Shown: positions 17,440 to 26,326, counted from the first letter of the stretch. The stretch: DNA of 64,000 nucleotides from Solobacterium sp. UBA3691 (GCA_002372175.1 DFIS01000087.1:13346-77345); one strand, 5' to 3'. Numbers and translations are program-made. The notes: generated by a model not told the origin, from the letters alone.

Positions 17440-18219
17440 TCAGGGTACGTATTTAAACCTTCGATTGATCCACGTTTTACAGAGAGATACCCATTGCCTG
17501 CATACTTCATCAGGCGATTCCACCTCCTGTGTACATGTGGATATACCATGTACTCCTGTTTCAAATAGATGATACTCGAACGGCACCCTGCATTGTTTCA
17601 GTTTCACTGCCAGCATCAGACTGTTTTCAGGCGGGACACTGGTATCCTCACCGCCGTGCCACAGGAATGTAGGCGGGAAGTCAGAACTGACATGATCAGG
17701 CAGATGGAGTTTATCCTTCAGCACAGGATCATCACCGGTCACATGTCTCACGGATTCTTCATGCGCAAATTCCTTCATGCTGATCACCGGATAGCACAGG
17801 ATCATCGCGTCAGGCCGTGAATCGGCACCGAGATCCAGCTCAGGATCATTCCAGAATGTTCCAAGACTCGCAGCCAGATGACCGCCTGCCGAAAAACCAA
17901 GCACAGCGATCTTCCCGGGATCGATATGCCATTCTTCATGTCTACTGCGGATCGTACGTACAGCCTCCGCAAGCTCTCTCAGCGGTCTGTATTCTTTTGC
18001 CTTATCACCGACGGAGTATTCTGCGATGAATACCTGATATCCCATGGAAAGAAACTCAAATGCGACAGAATCCTTCTCACGAGGTGAACGCCACTGATAG
18101 GCACCTCCCGGACAGATCACCAATGCCGGGCGGATACGGTGTGCTTTCAGCGTATCATACTGCTCCTGCAGTACGCCGTGCACCTCCGCATCTCCCGCAT
18201 AGAATGAAACTTTCTGCAT
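17440..18219 (-). CDS. alpha/beta hydrolase, carbohydrate esterase-like
   Basis: A 259-residue cytoplasmic alpha/beta hydrolase of the BD-FAE/acetylesterase type. It has VICPGGAYQWRSPREKD (oxyanion region), nucleophile GFSAGGHLAASLG (Ser about 115), acid in HGGEDTSVPPENS and HLFETGVHG as the probable catalytic His. Its ATG shares the last A of the kduD stop (TAATG), so the two are coupled. Inside a pectin operon, removal of acetyl groups from oligogalacturonides is likely but not proven. No signal peptide is seen, so it acts after uptake. Confidence 0.8.
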   Translation of the reverse strand: MQKVSFYAGDAEVHGVLQEQYDTLKAHRIRPALVICPGGAYQWRSPREKDSVAFEFLSMGYQVFIAEYSVGDKAKEYRPLRELAEAVRTIRSRHEEWHIDPGKIAVLGFSAGGHLAASLGTFWNDPELDLGADSRPDAMILCYPVISMKEFAHEESVRHVTGDDPVLKDKLHLPDHVSSDFPPTFLWHGGEDTSVPPENSLMLAVKLKQCRVPFEYHLFETGVHGISTCTQEVESPDEVCRQWVSLCKTWINRRFKYVP

Positions 18220-19016
18220 TACGGCTGCTTGCCGATGTAGGCCAGGATACCGCCGTCAACGTACAGGATCTGTCCGTTTACAAAGTTGGAAGCATCCGAA
18301 GCCAGGAATACTGCCGGTCCCTGAAGGTCTTCCGGTGTACCCCAGCGTGCAGCCGGTGTCTTGGCAACGATGAACTGGTCAAACGGATGTCTGGATCCGT
18401 CAGGCTGTCTTTCTCTCAGCGGTGCTGTCTGCGGTGTTGCAATATAACCGGGACCGATGCCGTTGCACTGAATGTTGAATTCACCGTATTCAGAGCAGAT
18501 GTTCTTTGTCAGCATCTTCAGACCGCCCTTGGCTGCTGCATAAGCAGATACAGTCTCACGGCCAAGCTCAGACATCATCGAACAGATGTTGATGATCTTG
18601 CCATGTCCCTTCTTGATCATTCCGGGAATGACTGCCTTGGAAACGATGAACGGAGCATTCAGGTCAACATCAACGACAGCTCTGAATTCTTCTGCTGTCA
18701 TCTCTGTCATCGGGATCCTCTTGATAATACCTGCGTTGTTAACGAGAATATCGATCGTACCGTACTTCTCTTCGATATCCGCAACCATGGCCTTGATCTC
18801 ATCTTCCTTGGTAACATCTGCAACATATCCGACAGCGTCAATACCCTTCTCGTGATATGAAGCAAGTGCTTTCTCTTTTGCGTCTTCAGTCAGGCAGTTG
18901 AAGATGATCTTGGCACCTGCTGCATGATATGCTTCAGCAATTGCAAAACCAATACCGTACACTGCTCCTGTGATCAGAGCAATCTTGCCGTCCAGGCGGA
19001 AATCTTTCATATCCAT
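18219..19016 (-). CDS. kduD: 2-dehydro-3-deoxy-D-gluconate/gluconate 5-dehydrogenase (SDR)
   Basis: A 265-residue short-chain dehydrogenase with the nucleotide-binding TGAVYGIGFAIAEAY, NNAGI, catalytic Ser (ICSMMS) and YAAAKGG (Tyr/Lys). The C-terminus VNGQILYVDGGI is typical of this group. In this setting it fits KduD, which reduces 5-keto-4-deoxyuronate-derived DKII to KDG. It follows kduI by 12 bases, has GGAGG at its start, and overlaps the next gene by one base. Gluconate 5-dehydrogenase is the main alternative. Confidence 0.85.
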   Translation of the reverse strand: MDMKDFRLDGKIALITGAVYGIGFAIAEAYHAAGAKIIFNCLTEDAKEKALASYHEKGIDAVGYVADVTKEDEIKAMVADIEEKYGTIDILVNNAGIIKRIPMTEMTAEEFRAVVDVDLNAPFIVSKAVIPGMIKKGHGKIINICSMMSELGRETVSAYAAAKGGLKMLTKNICSEYGEFNIQCNGIGPGYIATPQTAPLRERQPDGSRHPFDQFIVAKTPAARWGTPEDLQGPAVFLASDASNFVNGQILYVDGGILAYIGKQP

Positions 19017-19028
19017 AGTAAACTCCTC

Positions 19029-19871
19029 CTATAAAAGTTCGTCAGGATTCAGATTATCCATATCATCAAAGGCCAGGTTCTCACCGCCCATTGCCCAGAT
19101 GAATGTATAGTTCATTGTGCCGCATCCGCTGTGGATCGACCAGGAGGGAGAAATGACCGCATCGAAATTCTTCATGACGATATGTCTTGTCTCCTTCGGC
19201 TGACCCATCATATGGAATACAGCTTCCCCTTCAGGGATCTCAAAGTATGTGTATACTTCCATACGGCGCTCATGCGTATGACTCGGCATGGTATTCCATA
19301 CACTGCCTTCCGCAAGCTGTGTCAGTCCCATGGACAGCTGGCATGTCTCCAGTACATCCGGATGAATGAACTGGTTGATCACACGCTTGTTGGATTTAGC
19401 TGCGTCGCCTGTAGGACGGTGGTTTGCCTGTTCAAAGGACAGGAATGTCGTCTTGCATGCCTTGTGTGCAGGGGTGGAAGCCAGATAGAACTTTGCCGGT
19501 TTTTCGGGATCTTCACTCTCAAAGTAAACTTCCTTTACACCCTTGGAAATATACAGGCAGTCCTCATATCCCATCTCATAACGGACACCGTCTGCTGTGA
19601 TGGCACCCTTACCGCCAAGGTTGAAGACACCGGCTTCACGGCGTTCCAGGAAATAGTGTGTGCCGAAGTTAGCCCAGATATCGATACCCTTATCGATCGA
19701 GACCTTTTCATGCACAGGCATAATGCCGAGGATCACCATGCGGTCTACATGGGAATAAGTAGCTTTTACTGTATCCGCAACATACAGATCAGTGATGAGA
19801 AATTCCCTGCGAAGTTCTTCGGTCGTATACCGTTTTACATCATTGGGACTTGCTGAATAGCGAATATCCAT
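19029..19871 (-). CDS. kduI: 5-keto-4-deoxyuronate isomerase
   Basis: The protein is 280 residues, the usual length of KduI. It begins MDIRYSASPNDVKRY and contains GKGAITADG, NTMPSHTHERRMEVY with the zinc-binding His/His/Glu, and WSIHSGCGTMNYTFIWAMGGEN at the C-terminus. It is a cupin enzyme that isomerises the product of pectin lyase-type cleavage (4-deoxy-5-keto-uronate) to DKII, the KduD substrate. The ATG at 19871 has AGGAGA; 21 upstream in-frame codons are not needed. It is the first large gene of the operon. Confidence 0.95.
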   Translation of the reverse strand: MDIRYSASPNDVKRYTTEELRREFLITDLYVADTVKATYSHVDRMVILGIMPVHEKVSIDKGIDIWANFGTHYFLERREAGVFNLGGKGAITADGVRYEMGYEDCLYISKGVKEVYFESEDPEKPAKFYLASTPAHKACKTTFLSFEQANHRPTGDAAKSNKRVINQFIHPDVLETCQLSMGLTQLAEGSVWNTMPSHTHERRMEVYTYFEIPEGEAVFHMMGQPKETRHIVMKNFDAVISPSWSIHSGCGTMNYTFIWAMGGENLAFDDMDNLNPDELL

Positions 19872-19890
19872 TCTGTTCTCCTTAACCTTT

Positions 19891-20013
19891 CTAAATAATA
19901 CGGAATTCTGTTTCGGAGTCGAACAGATACACATTCTCGTAAGGAATGGAGAAGTCGATCACTGCATCAAGTTCCCGGTTATCCTGTTTGCTTGTGTTCT
20001 TCTGTTTCTTCAT
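19891..20013 (-). CDS. 40-residue ORF ahead of kduI, resembles an ABC-ATPase C-terminus
   Basis: A 40-codon ORF starting at the ATG at 20013, with AGAGG seven bases upstream, and ending 19 bases before kduI. The peptide starts MKKQKNTSKQ and ends IPYENVYLFDSETEFRII. That end reads like the last residues of MsmK/UgpC-type sugar-ABC ATPases (…V.LFD.ET..RI). It may be a remnant of a lost transporter gene that kept its translation start, or a functional leader peptide coupling into kduI. Recognition is weak, but the start context is good. Confidence 0.45.
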   Translation of the reverse strand: MKKQKNTSKQDNRELDAVIDFSIPYENVYLFDSETEFRII

Positions 20014-20061
20014 ACAGTGCCTCTGGTATCCATTTCAGTATACATTGTTAAAAACAAAAAT

Positions 20062-20088
20062 ACATGGTCAGCCCCGACAAATCCATGT
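20062..20088. promoter_or_regulatory. inverted repeat between kdu operon and GH28 gene
   Basis: ACATGG (20062-20067) and CCATGT (20083-20088) form a perfect inverted repeat with a 15-base spacer. They sit in the divergent promoter region, with TATACT-like -10 on the minus side (20037-20042) and AT-rich TATATATGATATAC on the plus side. A shared operator for both transcripts is possible. Confidence 0.35.
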
Positions 20089-20145
20089 TGTAAACGAATG
20101 TACAATAAATATATATGATATACATAGGCAAAGGAGGCATGCATT

Positions 20146-21126
20146 ATGCCTGAAGAATACTTCCCCGACGGTACACCCATCGCTTCGTGGTTTTACGATC
20201 TCCGTGTTCCTGCCCTGAGCGAACTTGGCACACCCTACGTACTGAAAGATCATGGGATCCGTGATGACGGTACGCTGCAGACCGAAGCTATCCAGGCATT
20301 GATCGATCAGGCATCAGCGGAAGGCGGCGGGGTGATCATCGTACCGAACGGCACCTGGCTGAGCGGCGCTTTATTCTTTCCCGGGAATGTAAACTTATAT
20401 ATCGAAAAAGGCGGGATCCTCAAAGGCAGTGAACATATCCGGGATTATCCGTTATGCACAAAACGTATTGAAGGTATCAAGGGACCGAGCACGGATGCCA
20501 TCGACATTGACGCATGCACGGATGTTCTGGTGAAGAACTGTTACATGGCGGTCAACGATGATGCTGTGGCCCTCAAAGGCGGCAAGGGTCCCTGGGCAGA
20601 TCAGGATCCGGACAACGGCGCCAACGAGCGGATCATTGTCGAGGACTGCGAATACGGCTTTGTCCACAGCTGTCTGACCTTCGGCTCTGAATCCATTCAT
20701 GACCGGAATATCATCCTCCGCAGGATCTGTGTCTCGGAGGGATACAACCTGTTATGGATGAAGTTCCGTCCCGATACCCCGCAGTGCTACGAATACGTAC
20801 GGATGGAAGATATCCGCGGAAAGACCGCAAACTTCCTGAATATCAACCCCTGGAGGCAGTTCTTCGATCTGCAGGGAAGAAGTGATCTCCCGGTATCCTG
20901 CGGCAGACATGTCGAACTGCGAAACTGTGAATTTACATGTGATACATTCTTCAATGTACATAACAGCGAACAGTATACCCTCTCTGACTTCACTCTGGAG
21001 AACCTGAACATCAAAGCTGCGGATACCCGCTTTGAGGCAGACTTTATCCAGAACCTGCACTGTTCAAATATCACCCTGAAACAGAAAGAAGAACAGGAAT
21101 TCCCGGATGCGGTAACAACGCTGTAA
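20146..21126 (+). CDS. GH28 polygalacturonase/rhamnogalacturonidase-like protein, internally shortened
   Basis: A 326-residue right-handed beta-helix protein without signal peptide; AGGAGG precedes the start. GH28 catalytic positions are present: GPSTDAIDID (Asp), NDDAVALKGGKGPW (Asp-Asp) and FVHSCLTFGSESIH (His). WMKFRPDTPQCYEY and PWRQFFDLQGR are typical of rhamnogalacturonan-hydrolase-like GH28. Between RIEGIK (about residue 107) and GPSTDAID, family members normally have well over 100 more residues, including the IxGxGxIDG strand. Here they are joined directly, in frame. It may be a minimal cytoplasmic enzyme or an inactive deletion product. It is divergent from the kduI operon. Confidence 0.8.
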   Translation: MPEEYFPDGTPIASWFYDLRVPALSELGTPYVLKDHGIRDDGTLQTEAIQALIDQASAEGGGVIIVPNGTWLSGALFFPGNVNLYIEKGGILKGSEHIRDYPLCTKRIEGIKGPSTDAIDIDACTDVLVKNCYMAVNDDAVALKGGKGPWADQDPDNGANERIIVEDCEYGFVHSCLTFGSESIHDRNIILRRICVSEGYNLLWMKFRPDTPQCYEYVRMEDIRGKTANFLNINPWRQFFDLQGRSDLPVSCGRHVELRNCEFTCDTFFNVHNSEQYTLSDFTLENLNIKAADTRFEADFIQNLHCSNITLKQKEEQEFPDAVTTL

Positions 21127-21148
21127 TACCCCGGGTTACAGATACAGT

Positions 21149-21193
21149 AAAAGAGGCAATTTGGTCTATGATATCAACCTTACTGCCTCTTTT
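21149..21193. terminator. bidirectional terminator
   Basis: Ten-base-pair stem AAAAGAGGCA / TGCCTCTTTT with a 25-base loop between the convergent GH28 and beta-glucuronidase genes. Confidence 0.75.
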
Positions 21194-21204
21194 GTCTTTA
21201 CGGT

Positions 21205-23025
21205 CTAGCCCTTGTAATCTTCAGGCAGGCTTTCCCATCTCTTCTTGAATACGTATGCAGCGCTCTTCGGCTGACGGTCGCGGGTGAAGATACCTTTCTT
21301 GTTTCCGTTCATACGGATGATGCCTTCAGTGGTCTGGAAGTCCGCAAAGTTCCAGACAAGTTCACCCTTGATCCAGGGATAGGTGTCAAAGACTCTGTGT
21401 ACCATATCCAGGTACTCATCCTGGTATTCCTGGCTCCACATGACGCTGGGCAGCTTGTGCAGCTCACCGTTTGTATCAGCACCGTATTCGGTGAAGATAA
21501 ACGGTTTGTCGCCGCGGATCTTTGCCCATTCGTCCATCTCTGCACGGAATGCCTTCTCGGCATTGACGATTCTCGGACCGCCCATGACATACCAGCCATA
21601 GTATCTGTTCAGGGATACGAAATCACTCAGATCCCAGCACTTGCACAGGTTCGGTCTTGAATTCATGATCAGAGCGAATGTGCGCGGACGTCTCTGGGGA
21701 TCGAACTCGTGTGCCTTTTCGAATACCTTTTCAAAGTAAGGTCTGGCGCTTTCGTGGACTGTCTCCGGTTCGTTCAGCAGTGACCAGGCAATAACACTCG
21801 GATGGTTCTTGTCACGGACGATCATGTCATGGACACAGTCGATGTGGTGTGCGAGAAGCTCCGGTGTCGTCTCCTTTTCAAACCAGGTAACAGCCTGTTT
21901 CTTTCCGCTGGATGCGTCTACCGCATTCATCAGACTTTCGAACATGCCGACTGCCGGTACTTCATCAATGATCAGGAAGCCTTCCTCATCTGCCATGTAG
22001 TACCATTCCTCTGCATACGGATAATGGCTTGTTCTATAGCAGTTTGCACCGATCCACTTCATGCATTCGTAGTCACGCTGGGCAATCGCGTAATCCATGC
22101 CCTTGCCGCGGATATCTGCGTCCTCGTGCTTGCCGAAGCCCTTCAGGTAGATCGGCTTGCCGTTGAGCAGCAGTTCTCCGCTCTTGACCTCAAATGTACG
22201 GATACCGATGCGATCCTTGTACTCATCCGTCAGCTTGCCGTCTTTGCACAGGCTGATCACGATCGTATAGAGATTCGGACTGCCGACACTCCAGAGTCTC
22301 GGCTCGCTGACTTCCAGTGTGCCTGTTCTGCCTTCTGCCTTTGCGGCACAGTTACCTTCATCGTCATACAGGGCAACACTGACCGTTCCCTCACCTTCAG
22401 CTTCCACGCAGTAGTCAACAAATGCTTTTCCGTCTTCCAGTCTGTAGACTGTGGAATAGTCTGTGATGGCTTCCTTCGGGAGTGCCATCAGTTTTACAGG
22501 ACGGTGAATACCGGCATAGTTGTAGAAGTCGAAGTAAGGTGCTGCGACCTTCTTCCCGTTGGATAATACTTCAGTTGCACCGCAGGGAATCATCGTCTGC
22601 GAGAGCTCGTTGTTGGCAAGAACGGATAATCTGTTCTCCTCGTTGAACTTTACATAGTCCGTGATATCGGCATTAAACGGCAGGAAACCTCCCGTATGCT
22701 GCGCGACTTCCGTTCCGTTGATAAACACTCTTGCCTTGTGTGTTACACTTCCGAAACGTACGGCGATCCTGCGCTCTTTCCACTCCTCCGGCACAAGGAA
22801 TTCTGTCTCGTACCAGAAGTCACCGCAGTATTCGCGGCTGTCCTTGTCCGTAAAGATATCGCAGAAGCTTGAAGGGACAGGCATATTGACAGTATTCTTC
22901 AGTCCGTTCATCCAGTTTTCTGCTGTGCCTTTGGATTCAGGATCAAATTTGAATTTCCACAGACCATCAAGAGAAACGGCACGGCGTGTTGCAGTAACAC
23001 GGGGATAAAGTAATGATGCTGTCAT
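21205..23025 (-). CDS. uidA: beta-glucuronidase, GH2, loop-1-like
   Basis: A 606-residue cytoplasmic GH2 enzyme: sugar-binding jelly roll, immunoglobulin-like domain, then TIM barrel. The acid/base is Glu419 (LLNEPE) and the nucleophile Glu513 (FTEYGAD). The NKKG motif (Asn575, Lys577) reads the glucuronate carboxylate and separates glucuronidases from galactosidases. The segment after EVPAVG (about 361-394) is long and comparable to E. coli GUS loop 1, the class known for small drug glucuronides. It releases glucuronate for uxaC and is encoded with a GPH transporter. AGGAGG precedes the ATG. Confidence 0.92.
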   Translation of the reverse strand: MTASLLYPRVTATRRAVSLDGLWKFKFDPESKGTAENWMNGLKNTVNMPVPSSFCDIFTDKDSREYCGDFWYETEFLVPEEWKERRIAVRFGSVTHKARVFINGTEVAQHTGGFLPFNADITDYVKFNEENRLSVLANNELSQTMIPCGATEVLSNGKKVAAPYFDFYNYAGIHRPVKLMALPKEAITDYSTVYRLEDGKAFVDYCVEAEGEGTVSVALYDDEGNCAAKAEGRTGTLEVSEPRLWSVGSPNLYTIVISLCKDGKLTDEYKDRIGIRTFEVKSGELLLNGKPIYLKGFGKHEDADIRGKGMDYAIAQRDYECMKWIGANCYRTSHYPYAEEWYYMADEEGFLIIDEVPAVGMFESLMNAVDASSGKKQAVTWFEKETTPELLAHHIDCVHDMIVRDKNHPSVIAWSLLNEPETVHESARPYFEKVFEKAHEFDPQRRPRTFALIMNSRPNLCKCWDLSDFVSLNRYYGWYVMGGPRIVNAEKAFRAEMDEWAKIRGDKPFIFTEYGADTNGELHKLPSVMWSQEYQDEYLDMVHRVFDTYPWIKGELVWNFADFQTTEGIIRMNGNKKGIFTRDRQPKSAAYVFKKRWESLPEDYKG

Positions 23026-23036
23026 GTTTTTCCTCC

Positions 23037-23429
23037 TTATATCAGTATATTTCCGTTTTCATCTGCCTGCTTCGGTACGGCGATCATCCAGTCGATCAGC
23101 CCGAAGGCTACCGGTATTCCCGTCCAGCTGAGTGCCAGGTAGAATAATCCTTTCACCCAGTGCTTCGCGTAGAACTGGTTGATGCCGAGTACCGCCAGCA
23201 GACAAAGCCAGAGGTATGTTTTGCGGTTGACCGGATGCAGAGCAGTATGTTTTTCCTTGAAGGCATAATATCTTTCACCCAGACGGGCAAACCACGATTT
23301 ATCTTCAATATTATACTGCCGCTTCAGATCGGAAAGCTCTGATTCAAGTTCAAACAGCTCTTTGATCTGCGCATCATTGAGTGGTGTAGATTTCTTTCCT
23401 TTTTTCAGAGTTTTATTCCTTTTTGCCAT
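23037..23429 (-). CDS. TM2 domain membrane protein
   Basis: A 130-residue protein with a basic, Lys-rich N-terminus, a helical charged region (residues 17-65), then a TM2 domain: LLAVLGINQFYAKHWVKGLFYLALSW followed by GLIDWM. It has two membrane helices and a short loop. TM2 proteins have no single known function. Its position between a hexuronide transporter and beta-glucuronidase (24 and 11 bases away) suggests co-expression and maybe an accessory membrane role. GGAGG precedes the start. Confidence 0.85.
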   Translation of the reverse strand: MAKRNKTLKKGKKSTPLNDAQIKELFELESELSDLKRQYNIEDKSWFARLGERYYAFKEKHTALHPVNRKTYLWLCLLAVLGINQFYAKHWVKGLFYLALSWTGIPVAFGLIDWMIAVPKQADENGNILI

Positions 23430-23453
23430 CTCATACCTCCGGAGATCGAATTA

Positions 23454-24944
23454 TCAGCCTTTTGCGTATTCCGCTTTGATCTCAGCGATACGTTCACGTA
23501 CCTCTTCCATCTTTTCAGCTGTCAGCGGATAATACTTCATTGCAATAACGTTGACGAGCAGACCGAGCGATACAAGTCCGTACATCAGGAAGATACCGAC
23601 GATCTTCAGCTGAGGAGTAAACGGTGTGCTCAGGTCAGGCATGGTCTCCTTGAAGCCGATTGCAGACAGACACAGAGATGCGATCATCGGTGCCAGTGAA
23701 GAAACCAGCTTATCGATGAAGCTGAACAGTGTTCCCATCAGACCCGGAACATACTTGCCGGAGCGGTATGTCTCATAGTCGGCACAGTCTGCTGTCATCG
23801 GGATAACGATGTTGGAAGATACCTGCTGGAAACCGCCTGTTACAACTGTCAGGACAAACAGAGCGATCGTGAAGAATGAGAAGCCTGTGAAGCCTTCATA
23901 TCCGGGCAGATTCAGTGTCTTAGGATCGCCGAAGAGCCACAGCAGCATCATCAGGACGTTTCCGGCCAGAGCTACCCAGCTGGAGATGATCATGGCTTTT
24001 CTCTGACCGAACTTCGTCGCAATAACACCGAGACCGACGAAGGTGAACAGGATATTACCGATCGTAGTATAGATGCTGAAGCCTCCGGACAGAGCGTAGT
24101 TGCCGACAACGATACCGTACATGATCAGTGTGACAACAGATGTTCTTGCGGCAGAGCCAAGCTTGTCAGTAGATGCGGAAAGAACGAGCATCTGGATCGC
24201 CTTGTTGTTCTTGATGACTTCAAAGTAGTCCTTGAAGGTGATCATCTGAGGTTTGCCTGTACCGAAGTATTTCTCGTTATCCTTCGGCCAGATGGAGATG
24301 ACAGCGATGCATGTAAAGATCGCAGAAGTGATCGCAACGATCAGCCACAGTTCGTGGAACAGTCCCAGATCGTTCTGGAAGCCGCCGTACTTAGGTGCGA
24401 GATACGAAGATACGAGGACCTGTCCGCCTGTGAAGAGGATCATATTATAAACTGCATCGAAGATCGCAAATACAGGTCTCTGCTTCGGGTCGTTCGTTAC
24501 ACAGCTCTGCGCGGACTTGGTAACAACACACTGGAATGTATAACCAATGTAATAGAGAGCATTGATCAGGAAAAACCAGGCAATTCTGGCACCCCCAGCC
24601 GGAATGCTCGGTGTGAGATGGAAGATCAGGAAGCTGGTGACACACAGGATCAGGTTGCCCATGACCATGAATGGCCTGTTCTTACCGAACTTACCGTTTG
24701 TTCTGTCAACTACATAGCCGATGAACGGGTCTGTCACACCGTCCCAGATTCTCATGATCATGGAGAAACTGCCGGCGAGGACTACACCCAGTCCTACCCA
24801 TCCCGTAATGTAGTAGGCAATGAAATTCATCATAAACAGATAAAGATTTGTTGCAGTATTGTTCAGCGCATATCCGCCGATTCGCCACAGCGGTACACGA
24901 TGAATGCCGTTGCCGACATCATACTTACTATTTGACGTACTCAT
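23454..24944 (-). CDS. GPH-family glycoside/glucuronide:cation symporter
   Basis: A 496-residue protein of the MelB/UidB (glycoside-pentoside-hexuronide) family with about 12 membrane segments. Family marks are the first-helix GGYALNNTATNLY, RIWDGVTDPFIGYVVDRT with the cation/sugar-site Asp pair, and a later MTADCADYETYRSGK. It probably imports glucuronides for the beta-glucuronidase two genes downstream. AAGGGG precedes the ATG. The divergent AraC regulator (25091) probably controls it. Confidence 0.88.
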   Translation of the reverse strand: MSTSNSKYDVGNGIHRVPLWRIGGYALNNTATNLYLFMMNFIAYYITGWVGLGVVLAGSFSMIMRIWDGVTDPFIGYVVDRTNGKFGKNRPFMVMGNLILCVTSFLIFHLTPSIPAGGARIAWFFLINALYYIGYTFQCVVTKSAQSCVTNDPKQRPVFAIFDAVYNMILFTGGQVLVSSYLAPKYGGFQNDLGLFHELWLIVAITSAIFTCIAVISIWPKDNEKYFGTGKPQMITFKDYFEVIKNNKAIQMLVLSASTDKLGSAARTSVVTLIMYGIVVGNYALSGGFSIYTTIGNILFTFVGLGVIATKFGQRKAMIISSWVALAGNVLMMLLWLFGDPKTLNLPGYEGFTGFSFFTIALFVLTVVTGGFQQVSSNIVIPMTADCADYETYRSGKYVPGLMGTLFSFIDKLVSSLAPMIASLCLSAIGFKETMPDLSTPFTPQLKIVGIFLMYGLVSLGLLVNVIAMKYYPLTAEKMEEVRERIAEIKAEYAKG

Positions 24945-25075
24945 TTTATGTAACCCCTTTCATGAATTGTCCTGTTTCTGCGCAGGATTTTTACCACAGG
25001 ATTATTCGACATCATCATATCGGGGAGTTGACAAACATAATAGGACAGTATTTATTTATACTTGGATAATATTTT

Positions 25076-25084
25076 TGTTATGAT
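25076..25084 (+). promoter_or_regulatory. extended -10 of the AraC gene (leaderless candidate)
   Basis: TGTTATGAT matches the extended -10 form TGnTATAAT with one mismatch and ends six bases before the ATG at 25091. TTTATA at 25055-25060 is a weak -35 at 18 bases. No Shine-Dalgarno is present. Confidence 0.5.
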
Positions 25085-25090
25085 AATACT

Positions 25091-26320
25091 ATGAATAAGA
25101 ATACCGACCTTCTGTATGCGTTTACAGATGAATTTATGAACAGCCTGTTCCTGAAGACAGAGAAGATCCGTATACATGAACCTCTTCCGGAACAGTTTGA
25201 TTTCGGACTGCGCTCCATGCTGGGGATCAGGACACCTCTGACCATTTCCGACTTCACCGGCATCTCTTTTGACGATACTAATAAGAGTATTTACTATCTG
25301 CAGGATGAATATTCGTGTTCATATATCCTTTTGCCGCATGACAGCGAGGATCTGATCATACTCATCGGTCCGTATATCACGGAAGTCCCGGAGATCGGCG
25401 ATATCCGGAAAATGTTCCGCCGGCAGCGTGTAACAAATGAACAGGTCATATCGCTTCTTCAGTACTACGGCTCACTTCCCTGCATCACGGATGAAGGCAT
25501 CCTGTACTCCTATATCGAGGTTCTCTCACACTTTGTGCAGGGTGATGAAGCGGATATCCGCAAACTGAACACCGCCGTAACAGATCCCGAGTTTACCCCG
25601 GCTGTCAAACAGGATCCTGTCAAGCGCATGCAGACGCTGGAAAAGAAATACCAGACGGAAGCAGCACTGATGGAACGGATCGCCGCCGGTGATGAAGCCG
25701 GTGCCCTGAAAGCATTCACCAGGATCGGCAGACTCGCATTTGATAACCGATCCACCGACACCATCCGCTCCACGCAGTATTATCTTTCGGTATTAAATAC
25801 TCTGTGCAGAAAGGCAGCACAGCGCGGAAATGTACATCCGTACTTTCTGGACGAGATCTCCCGGCAGATGTCTGTCAGAATACTGAAGACATATGATCTG
25901 AAAAAACTTGATCACCTGGCAGATGAAATGATCACAGATTACTGCAGGCTTACTTCCAGGCACAAGGTGACCGGATACTCCCGCACCATCTCGGACGCTG
26001 TCAATTATATCTATGCCTGTATTGATCAGCAGGATCTCTCCCTCGATCTGGTGGCGGATGAACTCAATGTCAGTAAAAGCTATCTGTCAGCACGCTTCCG
26101 TGAGGAAACAGGCATGACGATGACCGCATACATCGCAAAGATACGCATGGACAGTGCACAGGAACTGCTGAAGAGCACAGCACTTCCGATACAGGATATC
26201 GCATCACTGTCCGGATATGATGATGCCGCATATTTCACAAGACTGTTCAAAAAGAAAACAGGCATGTCCCCGAGAGAATATCGGAAGAAGCCTGAAAAGA
26301 AATCATCCGAACAGCGCTAA
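25091..26320 (+). CDS. AraC-family transcriptional regulator
   Basis: The protein is 409 residues. The last 100 form the double helix-turn-helix of the AraC/XylS family, with NVSKSYLSARFREETGMTMTAYI and QDIASLSGYDDAAYFTRLFKKKTG. Residues 1-300 are an unrecognised sensor region without membrane segments, so it likely senses a cytoplasmic ligand such as a uronide. It is divergent from the GPH/TM2/uidA operon, which it probably activates. The intergenic region has related GTCCTGT and AGGACAG elements (about 24969 and 25043). The start lies directly after an extended -10 box. Confidence 0.88.
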   Translation: MNKNTDLLYAFTDEFMNSLFLKTEKIRIHEPLPEQFDFGLRSMLGIRTPLTISDFTGISFDDTNKSIYYLQDEYSCSYILLPHDSEDLIILIGPYITEVPEIGDIRKMFRRQRVTNEQVISLLQYYGSLPCITDEGILYSYIEVLSHFVQGDEADIRKLNTAVTDPEFTPAVKQDPVKRMQTLEKKYQTEAALMERIAAGDEAGALKAFTRIGRLAFDNRSTDTIRSTQYYLSVLNTLCRKAAQRGNVHPYFLDEISRQMSVRILKTYDLKKLDHLADEMITDYCRLTSRHKVTGYSRTISDAVNYIYACIDQQDLSLDLVADELNVSKSYLSARFREETGMTMTAYIAKIRMDSAQELLKSTALPIQDIASLSGYDDAAYFTRLFKKKTGMSPREYRKKPEKKSSEQR

Positions 26321-26326
26321 AAAAAC

